Shown here: one piece after another, positions 44,820-52,934 of the stretch
How positions within the stretch are numbered: the stretch's first letter is position 1
How the letters are laid out: each line of letters opens with the position of its first letter
DNA from: Neolewinella persica DSM 23188
Lineage (GTDB): Bacteria > Bacteroidota > Bacteroidia > Chitinophagales > Saprospiraceae
Assembly (NCBI RefSeq): GCF_000373105.1
Contig: NZ_KB890423.1
Coordinates: 62,001 to 126,000, forward strand
Direction of reading: 5' to 3'
DNA length: 64,000 nt
The notes under the pieces: model-generated
What the model was told of the DNA's origin: nothing
Database searches by the model: none
What the model saw: only the letters and a program-made list of their open reading frames with translations
Made by a program: the position numbers and the translations under genes

Positions 44820-46349
44820 ATGCCTAGTATAAAATACACTATTCTTTTTGGCATAATGCTATTGTCTCAAATCTGTTTGTCTCAAACAACGGATGAGCTG
44901 ATGCTCTACCGGCAAGACTTCAAGAGCATATCCGCTAACAATACGGTTACCATAACCAGTTACGAAAAAAACGAATCTCATTTCGTGTACGTGGGAGGCT
45001 TTGGAGGCCTTGATGTATTCAGCTTAAATAAAGAAGGGCAGCTAACACCGGTGAGCACCCATGAACTATACAAAAAAGAAGGACCAGCCAGAGGCATGGT
45101 TGCCGACAACATTAACGGAACAGACTTCCTATTCGTAGCCAACAAGCACGGGGATGCCATTGAAACGTTTAAGATCCTGGATGATGGATCCCTTGAGCAA
45201 GTCTCCTTAACCTTAGATACGGAGGAGACTTATCTGGGTACCGCCATTACTTTGCAGGTCGTTCATATGGAACAGGCATCCTACCTTTTCATTGGAGGGC
45301 TAGAAGAAACTCCGGGGTTGAGTAGTTTTAAAATTGAGGATGATGGCAAGTTGACCCACGTCCAGTCTATGCCAGACAATGAGAAAATTCATACGGACGG
45401 CATCATTGGGATGTTTACGCATAAAATCAAGGGTAAAACGTATTTATATACTGGGGGATTCCAAGATAATGGCGTCAGTAGTTTCAGAGTTGATGAAGAT
45501 GGTCGGTTCAAAAACATTAATAACATTAGTGACAACACTACGGACAGGTACCTAACGGGCGCTTACCCCGTAACCGGAGTAGAATTGGGAGGCAATTATT
45601 ACGTCATCGTCGGTCACAGGCATCATAAATACTACGATAGAGCTGGCAGCTTCATAAAAAACAAGGACTTCGTCTATCACGGTGACGCCGTAAGTGTTTT
45701 TAAGATCAATAAAAAGGGAGCTTTGGTGCTTCATTTCACGCTAAAAGATGATGACGGCACGAAACTATCAGGGCAAACCAGAATCGAAATAGTTTCAGTA
45801 ACCGACAACGAAGCCGTTCTGGCGGTTGGTACGAGAGACGATGCCAGTATTCAACTTTGCAAGCTTGACGAAAATGGAATTCTTAGTCCCATCAATTATT
45901 TAGAAACTGGATTCTCTATTTATTACGGCTTGAGGTCTCATACAATAGGCGAAGACAACTTTCTCATTGCGGGATCTAATCGGTTCGATTTGCATAAAGT
46001 GGCTGCTTACAAGGTTGCCCCTGGAATTGATCGAAGCGAGAGAGTTCTAAGACACATCGTCAACCTGAAATACAAGGAAGAGGCCACGGAAGCGGAACTT
46101 GACGATGCGGTTGAAACGTTTTTAAACCTTAAAGACGAAATCCCGGGCATTGCAAATATTGAATGGGGAATAAACGACAGTACGGAAGGGGCCAGTAAAG
46201 GGTTTACTCATTCGTTTATCCTGACCTTCAATGATGAACACGCCAGAGAAGTTTATTTATTTCACAAAGCACATTTAGATCTGGTGAAAAAAGTGGGGCC
46301 AATAATAGCTGATGTTCTGGTTATGGATTACTGGACGAAAGCTAATTGA
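44820..46349 (+). CDS. Secreted beta-propeller protein fused to a Dabb domain
   Basis: About 509 residues from the ATG at 44820, which begins a good signal peptide (MPSIKYTILFGIMLLSQICL); the upstream Met at 44787 is less likely. Residues of about 30-400 form repeated beta-blades like lactonase-type propellers (VYVGGFGGLDVFSLNKEGQL, SLEQVSLTLD, GVSSFRVDEDGRF). The last 100 residues (RHIVNLKYKEEATEAELDDA ... AHLDLVKKVGPIIADVLVMD) match the stress-responsive alpha/beta-barrel (Dabb) family. The pairing of a lactonase-like propeller with a Dabb barrel is unusual. Function unknown. Confidence 0.8.
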   Translation: MPSIKYTILFGIMLLSQICLSQTTDELMLYRQDFKSISANNTVTITSYEKNESHFVYVGGFGGLDVFSLNKEGQLTPVSTHELYKKEGPARGMVADNINGTDFLFVANKHGDAIETFKILDDGSLEQVSLTLDTEETYLGTAITLQVVHMEQASYLFIGGLEETPGLSSFKIEDDGKLTHVQSMPDNEKIHTDGIIGMFTHKIKGKTYLYTGGFQDNGVSSFRVDEDGRFKNINNISDNTTDRYLTGAYPVTGVELGGNYYVIVGHRHHKYYDRAGSFIKNKDFVYHGDAVSVFKINKKGALVLHFTLKDDDGTKLSGQTRIEIVSVTDNEAVLAVGTRDDASIQLCKLDENGILSPINYLETGFSIYYGLRSHTIGEDNFLIAGSNRFDLHKVAAYKVAPGIDRSERVLRHIVNLKYKEEATEAELDDAVETFLNLKDEIPGIANIEWGINDSTEGASKGFTHSFILTFNDEHAREVYLFHKAHLDLVKKVGPIIADVLVMDYWTKAN

Positions 46350-46521
46350 TGTTCCAATAACAAGCAATTACTATTTCTCATTAAAGCATGAATAAGACGC
46401 TCGAATCGCCTTAATAAGGAGAATGGAAAATTTGATTTTATATTATTATGTTAACTAGAGTTTTGTAGAAAATTCTTCCCGTCCCGTTGTAGGGTAGGGG
46501 TGAAAGCGCATTTTAGCGATC

Positions 46522-46854
46522 ATGCGTCCGAACCCTAAAAAATTAGTTGTCAGCTGCCTTCTGTTGATAATTATGCTGTATTTGATGTTGTACTTATTGA
46601 TTGGAATGAAGCTTGGTGAAGGCCTGGCAAAGATTGCTAAAAGTGACGTACAAGGTCTGGATTTCGTTTCGCTGCTTTACTTCGTCACCACTGCAGTTGC
46701 AACGTTCTGGCTACAGTATGCATTTTCAAAGACTGAGTCTGGCAGAGATAGTGAGGCAAGAGCATTTGGCTTATCAGGGATAGTTCTCTTGATACCGCAT
46801 CTGGCCGTGCTTTTAGTGGTTGTATTAAAATTTGCAAAACATTTATTCCTATAA
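46522..46854 (+). CDS. Small membrane protein, unknown
   Basis: A hydrophobic protein of 110 residues with three predicted transmembrane helices (LLLIIMLYLMLYLLIGM; FVSLLYFVTTAVATFWL; GIVLLIPHLAVLLVVVL). No family was recognised. The gene stands alone between gaps of 170 and 300 bases. The coding assignment rests on the clean hydrophobic pattern. Confidence 0.6.
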   Translation: MRPNPKKLVVSCLLLIIMLYLMLYLLIGMKLGEGLAKIAKSDVQGLDFVSLLYFVTTAVATFWLQYAFSKTESGRDSEARAFGLSGIVLLIPHLAVLLVVVLKFAKHLFL

Positions 46855-47157
46855 TTAATATTCTCTTAATCTCAGGCCTTAAACCCTAATCATTACTATA
46901 GCATCATAATCATTGAACGAACTCAAGTAAAACTCACCTTCCTACAATTATTCACTAGCCATTTTTCAAGCAGTGTATATTGGAATGAGCGAGAAGCTTT
47001 CAACGCTTGGCCACCAGAAGTTGCTGGTGGCTCTAGTGCATGATGTTTAACATAAGTTCTTGGACAAACACGTAAAAAAGTAGTAGATTAACGCAGCAAG
47101 TAAGAAAATGTTTGCTTGAGTCAGCCTTGACAGTTTTTGTAATCGAAACTAAAAGTA
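46855..47157. other. Intergenic region
   Basis: About 300 bases, AT-rich. A short hairpin GCCACCAG / CTGGTGGC lies at 47010-47031. No gene or other signal was recognised. Confidence 0.4.
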
Positions 47158-48441
47158 ATGCCAGATATTTTCATCGAGTTTGGACCCCGCTCCATCTTAT
47201 CTTTAGTAGGAATCGTAACCATCATCGGAGGAGTTTGGCACATCGACAGGTCATGGGACGAGGAGGGATCAAAAGCCTATGAGCGCGCCAAATCAAACTC
47301 AGACGGATCGGGAAAAGTAACCATTCCGCAGAAAGAAAAAGAGGCAGCGTTTCCGATGCCCATCGTGTTTATAGTTGGGTGGTTGATTTTTTCCGCGTCT
47401 TATCTGTTTCCTACGAGTGGGGAGTTTACGGTAGAATTGAGTGCTCCCATACTGGCAGCCATGGTGCTTTCCGTCATCCTAAGCATCGTTGCTTCCGTAC
47501 CCATGGGCGATGCCGTAATGAACCGAAAAGCGGATAAAAAGAAAAAACTGGGGATGGCTTTTATGCTTTCGTGGGTTGGGCTAACCGTCGCTACGGGGCT
47601 CTCCTCCGAACTAGGAACACTCGCTTACGTTTTTTGTGGCTTAGGCGCGATGTCAATAATCGCAGCCATGCGCATACTGTGGAAATTCCGGAAGATGGGG
47701 GACTCTTGGGAACAAGATGGTCGTCCGAACCCAAACCCGGTCGTCTACAATCCAGGTGCTCCGCTTTTCGTCTTTGGGTGGTTTCTTTTTTGGGTAGGCA
47801 TGGCATCCACAAATCAAGGGACACTAGAAAACGGAATTCCCTTCTATTTTAATCTGCGCACGGCCATGGCATTTTTTGCGGGCTGCGGTATGGTGCCCGT
47901 GGTCATGATGATCGACTATGCACACGACGAAGGCGCCAAGTACGTGGGCTTCGGTACTAACGGTACCTACTTCGGTCGGTTTTTCGAATCGCCAATTCCA
48001 TTCATTACCATGTGGACAATATTCGGCTTGTCAAGTTTTGTAGCTATCGACAACACTTTTGTACAGCCCGACCTGCGCAAGTGGCTTTTACTAATAAATA
48101 GTTTGTTGCAAGCCGTAATGGCGGGTATCCTGATTCAGACCGCACTGTACAAAGGAAATTATCCTCTGAAGACTAAGCTGTCAATGGGGTTCGTCGTCCT
48201 CTTTTTGTTGCTAGCATTTAATATCGGGTTTGAAAAAGACGTGTCCATTTACCTAGCATTCGCGGGGGCTATGCTTGCGATAGCGGGGCAGAAGACCATA
48301 TTCGGCGACCGAAAGCGTGGGGATTACTGGATGAAGAACGATGAAGAAAACCCCAATCCGATCGTGTATTCGTACGGGGAATTGTTCTTCATGGCCGGTT
48401 GGATTCTATCGTCAATCGCGATAGCGACACCGATGGATTGA
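47158..48441 (+). CDS. Polytopic membrane protein with internal duplication, unknown
   Basis: A membrane protein of 427 residues with about ten hydrophobic helices. A block repeats twice: GDSWEQDGRPNPNPVVY followed by a GW-containing helix (about 182-220), and GDYWMKNDEENPNPIVY followed by a similar helix at the C-terminus (about 385-427). A third, weaker version (PMPIVFIVGWLIFSASYL) is near residue 65. The shared word is NPNPxVY before a helix with GW. No known family was recognised. It ends 36 nt before a convergent epimerase gene. Confidence 0.7.
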   Translation: MPDIFIEFGPRSILSLVGIVTIIGGVWHIDRSWDEEGSKAYERAKSNSDGSGKVTIPQKEKEAAFPMPIVFIVGWLIFSASYLFPTSGEFTVELSAPILAAMVLSVILSIVASVPMGDAVMNRKADKKKKLGMAFMLSWVGLTVATGLSSELGTLAYVFCGLGAMSIIAAMRILWKFRKMGDSWEQDGRPNPNPVVYNPGAPLFVFGWFLFWVGMASTNQGTLENGIPFYFNLRTAMAFFAGCGMVPVVMMIDYAHDEGAKYVGFGTNGTYFGRFFESPIPFITMWTIFGLSSFVAIDNTFVQPDLRKWLLLINSLLQAVMAGILIQTALYKGNYPLKTKLSMGFVVLFLLLAFNIGFEKDVSIYLAFAGAMLAIAGQKTIFGDRKRGDYWMKNDEENPNPIVYSYGELFFMAGWILSSIAIATPMD

Positions 48442-48477
48442 AATAAGCTTGTTGAGATACTGCTATTTCCCTCTCCA

Positions 48478-49221
48478 CTAGCTGAGACGTACAACATCGG
48501 ACTCAACAAACAACTGACTACTGACCAACAATCCGATAGTTGAAGTACCGTATAGGGCAGGAGGAACACTGATGTTGCCCAGAAACAAATTCCCCACTTT
48601 AGGCACTGCCTTTTTTTCAAATAAGCCATGCTTTGGCAAGGCTAAGGTAAGTGTTGCGGCAGCCTTTATGGTCGGGTTATGTACCGTACCGGTGGTCAGG
48701 TCCAGACCGGAGGGAGTATCCAAAGCCAATACAGGTGCCTCCTGTTCGTTTGCCCAATCGATCATATCCTTCACTTTACCTCTCGGATCACCATTAATAC
48801 TGTAACCTACAAGACCATCAATGATCAGGTCCGCAGAACTAACTTTATCAAGGTATTCGGGATCGACAATCGGGACACCCATGTTCTTCAGAATAGACAA
48901 CTGATGGTTTGGTACAGGGGTCATCTTGTCAGCATTAGCAAGGTAAACGTAAATGTTACAGCCTAAGCTATGTAGGCGGCGGGCACATACCAACGCACCA
49001 CCACCATTTCCACCATTTCCTGCCAGAACAACTACCTTTTTATTTTCAAGCGCCGTTTTCAGGAATTCTTCAACCGCAACCATCGCCAGGCAGCGTCCCG
49101 CGTTTTCCATCATTTGAATCAACTCAATGTTGTATACTTCTATCATTAGCCGATCGACCTCGATCATTTGATCTGTAGTCAAGTTGGGGATTTTTATATC
49201 CGTTTTTCTAATAGTACTCAT
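48478..49221 (-). CDS. nnrE: NAD(P)H-hydrate epimerase (YjeF_N domain)
   Basis: A protein of 247 residues. The Rossmann-like YjeF_N domain is clear: LTTDQMIEVDRLMIE, LIQMMENAGR, VVVLAGNGGNGGGALVCARRL, ADLIIDGLVGYSINGDPRG, and VLALDTPSGLDLTTG with the catalytic Asp. The enzyme interconverts the R and S forms of damaged (hydrated) NAD(P)H for repair. The C-terminal dehydratase (NnrD) part is missing, so this is the single-domain form. It lies just after a broken glutaredoxin gene on the same strand. Confidence 0.9.
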   Translation of the reverse strand: MSTIRKTDIKIPNLTTDQMIEVDRLMIEVYNIELIQMMENAGRCLAMVAVEEFLKTALENKKVVVLAGNGGNGGGALVCARRLHSLGCNIYVYLANADKMTPVPNHQLSILKNMGVPIVDPEYLDKVSSADLIIDGLVGYSINGDPRGKVKDMIDWANEQEAPVLALDTPSGLDLTTGTVHNPTIKAAATLTLALPKHGLFEKKAVPKVGNLFLGNISVPPALYGTSTIGLLVSSQLFVESDVVRLS

Positions 49222-49248
49222 CTTACTAATTGATTTAAACCAAATCTT

Positions 49249-49535
49249 TTAAGTATTCCCGGCGTACATCCGGACGACCACGTTTTCATTTATGCCAAAC
49301 AGATCAGCGAGCGTGAGGTTATCCGGGTTTGAGAAGTTCTTTCCCAAGTGCGTGAGCGTTGGAATAATTCGTTTGCTATCGTTTATCCGCTCAAATAATC
49401 TTGTTGCTTCTTTTTCAAGGTCTAAATCAACAACTTAAAATTTATTTCATTGGCTTTGAGGTAGTCTTTTGCACGGCGGCAATCCGGGCACCAGTCGGCA
49501 CCGTATAAGCTGGGAAGCGGAAGTTGGTTAGGCAT
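49249..49535 (-). pseudogene. Glutaredoxin/mycoredoxin-like gene with a one-base frameshift
   Basis: The start at 49535 reads MPNQLPLPSLYGADWCPDCR with the redox motif CPDC, then ANEINFKLLI and a stop. Skipping one base restores a long good frame: VDLDLEKEATRLFERIND, SKRIIPTLTHLGKNF, NLTLADLFGINENVVVRMYA, ending at 49249. The restored length of about 95 residues is that of a glutaredoxin, and the cis-Pro of IIPT is in the right place. A single-base deletion near 49435-49450 is the simplest cause. It could be a sequencing error or a real recent pseudogene. Confidence 0.8.
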
Positions 49536-49578
49536 GTTAATAAGTTTTGCGTTAATATGGATCAATAATTAGTAGTGG

Positions 49579-50076
49579 CTATAAGTCTGAAATTTGAACT
49601 CGTAAAAGTTTCCTTGCAGTAAATACCCTGCTCTTCACCGTGCCTACCGGCACGTCCAGACAGTTCGATATCTGCTGATAATTCATTCCCCTTAGCATCA
49701 TCAGGAAAGTCTTTCGATAAATCTGAGGAATACGCTCTATCAACAAAGACAGATCTTCAGCACACAGTTTACCCATCACTGGATTTTCCACGGTATTTTG
49801 ATTGATCCAACTGTCAGTAGGAGGTTTTTCAGATAGTAACTCTTTACGACGCTTATCTCTACGGTAATGCGATGCGAACGTATTGTACACAATTCGTTTT
49901 ATCCAGCTACTAAGATTAGTATTATCCTCGTATTTATGCAGGTACTTATGTGCTAGATAATAAGACTCCTGCACCAGGTCCAGCGCCAATGTCCTTTCTT
50001 TAGTTAAAGAGATGGCTAAGCCGATACATTCTTGATACAATGGGCCATTGAGCCGTTGTAATTCCTCGGAAGTCAT
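49579..50076 (-). CDS. ECF-type RNA polymerase sigma factor
   Basis: A protein of 165 residues. Sigma-70 region 2 is visible (LALDLVQESYYLAHKYLHKY, NLSSWIKRIVYNTFASHYRR), and region 4 reads YRKTFLMMLRGMNYQQISNC followed by LDVPVGTVKSRVFTARKLLR. Length is normal for an ECF factor. No anti-sigma gene is adjacent. The three-gene membrane operon upstream (50169-52854) is a possible partner or target, which is inference from position alone. Target promoters are unknown. Confidence 0.88.
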   Translation of the reverse strand: MTSEELQRLNGPLYQECIGLAISLTKERTLALDLVQESYYLAHKYLHKYEDNTNLSSWIKRIVYNTFASHYRRDKRRKELLSEKPPTDSWINQNTVENPVMGKLCAEDLSLLIERIPQIYRKTFLMMLRGMNYQQISNCLDVPVGTVKSRVFTARKLLRVQISDL

Positions 50077-50168
50077 TTAATTGATTTGTGTGTATCTGTT
50101 GGCTTGTATCGAGAGTAGGGAATTAACAAATGGAGAGGCTTAAGCAGTCTCGGCCCGAATTTCGCGAC

Positions 50169-50552
50169 TTACTCCAGTGGCTGTAGCGGAATGCTTCTTT
50201 CTGCAATTTTTAATAAAATGAGCGAAGTGAAAATTGCTAGCGAAATGAAGCACATGGGTGTACCATTGCTCGTTTTAGGGCACTCGGCAGTGCCCATGAG
50301 TTGCGTAGTGGTACCGTATGCCGCAATACTCCACGCCAGGATGGTTCCGGTAAAGAACAGCACCTGGTTCAACTCAAATAACTGAGCGAAGAACGGGATC
50401 AGGAAACAGGCCAGAATAATGTAACAGGCGGGTATCCCTAATAGCTCCGGACAAATATCACCAGCGTGAAATTGCCGGTAAGAAAGTCTGCCCGCACCGT
50501 ATATGCCAAACATCAGAATCAGGAAAATGGCGTAATAGAGTACTTTACTCAT
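50169..50552 (-). CDS. Four-helix membrane protein with paired cysteine motif, unknown
   Basis: A protein of 127 residues with about four transmembrane helices. Two similar motifs face each other: DICPELLGIPACYIILA (about 32-48) and AECPKTSNGTPMCFISLA (about 88-105), both of the form C-P-x(n)-G-x-P-x-C. Paired cysteines at membrane borders suggest disulfides or metal/haem binding. No family was named. Its start overlaps the stop of the FG-GAP gene by 4 nt (ATGA type), so translation is coupled. Confidence 0.7.
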   Translation of the reverse strand: MSKVLYYAIFLILMFGIYGAGRLSYRQFHAGDICPELLGIPACYIILACFLIPFFAQLFELNQVLFFTGTILAWSIAAYGTTTQLMGTAECPKTSNGTPMCFISLAIFTSLILLKIAERSIPLQPLE

Positions 50553-52192
50553 TCCGTTTCGTTATCTGTTGTTTGTTGCGCCAACACGACCATCTTCGGA
50601 ACCATCGTTCTTGCATTGATCTTCACGTCATCGAGGTTTTGTGTCCGCCCGTCGATATAGGTTATCTGAATACTTTTGATGTCATCTTTGCCTAAACCGA
50701 AGTGTACCGTCGCACTCTGATCGGAGACAAGACCTTCACCGATGACGTAATCTTCGGTGATGGTTTTACCGGAGCTGGTAACTACTTTAACCTTCGCACC
50801 GATGTTTTCGAAGTTTTCAGGGAAGGTCAGCTGGAGGTAATTGTTGTCTCCTCCTTCATTCAGAAAGGCGTTGACGGGGCCGTCTATATTGACCCATACC
50901 AGGTCTTGGTAACCATCCTGATTGAAGTCAGTTACCAGCGGCGTAATACCATAATGCTTATTTACGACTTTGCTTTCGTCTTCGGTAGCTCCAAACGTGT
51001 GATCCTCCTTCTGAATTAGCATCCTGCCGGGTAGCTTGAATATCTTATGCGGTGGCAGGGCAACATAGTTTTCAGCGACCATCAAGTCCTGTAAGCCGTC
51101 GTTGTTCATATCGGCGAATACGGCACCCCAGGAGAACTCAAAGTCTTTGACCTTAACCTTACCCGCGACATCTTCAAAAACAAAGTTGCCTTTATTCTCA
51201 AAGAAGAACCAGTCGGAATTAAAGAGGCTCTTGTCCTCAATGTTTCCGCTGGCCATGAAGTGGGGCACGGTGGAGCCGGTGTTGGAGAACATGAAGTCTA
51301 CCAAACCGTCGTTGTTGTAGTCACCCACGGCAATGCCCATCGGGTAACCGAATTTACCGGTGGTGGGGTTGGGCATCATGTTGAAGGTGCCGTCGCCCTT
51401 GTTTTTGTACGATCTTACTTCTCCGGTGTCGTGGGCGACGATGAGGTCAAGGGAGCCATCGTTGTCTATGTCGACAAATACCCCCATAAAGGTATTGTGC
51501 TCGTAGTAGAGACCCGCTTGCCGGGTTACGTCGCTGAAAGTGTTGTCGCCATTGTTCATCAGCAACTGATCCGCCGGGCCATAGTCTGCGGTGAAATTAT
51601 TCTGCCCCTGCATTTGCGCTTTGCGGATGTAGTTAGACAGGAAGATATCGAGAAAGCCATCTTTATTGATGTCACCGATCGCAAACCCAAGCGGAGTAGC
51701 GTCACTGGCCATTGTGTACTCGACCTTCTTTGGAGAAAAAACGGTTCCGGAGTTATAATAAATGGTTACTCCGTCTTCCCGGGAAATGATGAGGTCAGAG
51801 AAGCCGTTGTTGTCAAAATCCGCGGAGGCGGCAGCGAGGGTACTTACGCCTTCCTTTACCGGTAGGCCAAAGGATTTGCCAACAGACCGGAAAGCTCCGT
51901 CTTTAAAGCTGAACAATTCATCTTGCTGCTCCAAACCGCCGCCCAGGAATAGTTCATCCGTTCCGTCGTTGTCCACGTCGATCAGGCAGGAAGCCGTTAC
52001 GGGAAGAGATTTATCTTTATTAAATTGGTGTGTGAAGCCAAGGGGTATTTCCTTAAATACGGGTATCATCTCCTCACTTATCGGGTTGTCGTAGGGATCA
52101 TTTCCGTCGGTCCCAAACATGAAAGCGACAACCATCATCATAAGTAAAACCATACCTATGATAAAGAATAAAATATATTTTAGGTACTTCAT
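50549..52192 (-). CDS. FG-GAP/VCBS repeat protein with ASPIC/UnbV domain
   Basis: The 547-residue secreted or membrane-anchored protein begins with a hydrophobic N-terminus (ILFFIIGMVLLMMMVVAFMF). At least six calcium-type FG-GAP repeats follow (DVDNDGTDELFLGG, DFDNNGFSDLIIS, DINKDGFLDIFLS, DIDNDGSLDLIVA, DYNNDGLVDFMFS, DMNNDGLQDLMVA, DFNQDGYQDLVWV). The ASPIC/UnbV domain at the end reads GAKVKVVTSSGKTITEDY ... VHFGLGKDDIKSIQI. These are extracellular propeller proteins related to CRTAC1, usually of unknown binding role. It lies 2 nt after the gene at 52195 and overlaps the next by 4 nt, so three genes form one operon. Confidence 0.88.
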   Translation of the reverse strand: MKYLKYILFFIIGMVLLMMMVVAFMFGTDGNDPYDNPISEEMIPVFKEIPLGFTHQFNKDKSLPVTASCLIDVDNDGTDELFLGGGLEQQDELFSFKDGAFRSVGKSFGLPVKEGVSTLAAASADFDNNGFSDLIISREDGVTIYYNSGTVFSPKKVEYTMASDATPLGFAIGDINKDGFLDIFLSNYIRKAQMQGQNNFTADYGPADQLLMNNGDNTFSDVTRQAGLYYEHNTFMGVFVDIDNDGSLDLIVAHDTGEVRSYKNKGDGTFNMMPNPTTGKFGYPMGIAVGDYNNDGLVDFMFSNTGSTVPHFMASGNIEDKSLFNSDWFFFENKGNFVFEDVAGKVKVKDFEFSWGAVFADMNNDGLQDLMVAENYVALPPHKIFKLPGRMLIQKEDHTFGATEDESKVVNKHYGITPLVTDFNQDGYQDLVWVNIDGPVNAFLNEGGDNNYLQLTFPENFENIGAKVKVVTSSGKTITEDYVIGEGLVSDQSATVHFGLGKDDIKSIQITYIDGRTQNLDDVKINARTMVPKMVVLAQQTTDNETE

Positions 52193-52194
52193 AA

Positions 52195-52854
52195 TTATTG
52201 GTAGTTTTTATTGAATTGAATTAAGGAAACACTGAAGAGGACAAAGTGTGCAACGTTCATGGCGATGGGCGCAATGTAGCGGCCAACGACGGGTACCGCG
52301 AAATAAATCCCGAAAACCAGTAACAGCAGCGCGAACGGATTGAAGAAGGCCATCCACCGGTCATAATAGGTGGAGGTTCTCAGAATAGCGGCTACGAAAG
52401 CAACCGACAATAATAATATGATGATTCGTAGTGCAGTGACCAACGATTCGCTGATCAGGGTGTAGTTGTCAAGTATTTCCTGATAGACTCCCGCTTCAAT
52501 CTGTCCGCCGAGCTGAACGATGGTACCTAGGAACGCCCTTGAAGAAATCCAGAACCCGCCGACGGTAAACGCCAGGATCCCTAAACAGAAAACCGCCGCC
52601 GCCCACCGGCTGTCTTTACCTTTCAGCATCCGATATAGGTGGTAGTACCCAACGAAGTAAAACGGCGTACCGGCTACCGCTATAAAATGGCCGTAAATCA
52701 AATTCTGTTTGGGGATACTGGCAAAGAAATGGTAGTTCCCCGTATTCTCCGTCATGGTAGAACTGTAATGCAACAGGAACTCCCCGAAGCCTACGGTTAT
52801 GCTGGCTAGTAGTCCTAGAAGTCCTGTGATCAAGACTATTTTTCTTTCGTTCAT
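52195..52854 (-). CDS. Seven-helix membrane protein, unknown (DUF6796-like)
   Basis: A protein of 219 residues with about six to seven hydrophobic segments. Typical words: ITGLLGLLASITVGFGEFLL at the N-terminus, IAVAGTPFYFVGYYHLYRML and PFALLLLVFGIYFAVPVVG. It resembles a family of uncharacterised multi-helix proteins (DUF6796 is my best guess, unverified). It is the first gene of the operon with the FG-GAP protein and the four-helix cysteine protein. Confidence 0.7.
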   Translation of the reverse strand: MNERKIVLITGLLGLLASITVGFGEFLLHYSSTMTENTGNYHFFASIPKQNLIYGHFIAVAGTPFYFVGYYHLYRMLKGKDSRWAAAVFCLGILAFTVGGFWISSRAFLGTIVQLGGQIEAGVYQEILDNYTLISESLVTALRIIILLLSVAFVAAILRTSTYYDRWMAFFNPFALLLLVFGIYFAVPVVGRYIAPIAMNVAHFVLFSVSLIQFNKNYQ

Positions 52855-52871
52855 AGTTATTTATTTTTCCA

Positions 52872-52889
52872 TTGTACCTGCGACCGCGC
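52872..52889 (+). repeat. Dispersed GC-rich repeat copy
   Basis: TTGTACCTGCGACCGCGC, two or three changes from consensus, just upstream of the membrane-protein operon start. Confidence 0.5.
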
Positions 52890-52934
52890 ACCGTTCTTAA
52901 AATCCTTCATCTTCCAAGCAGTGGGCAGTCAGGT

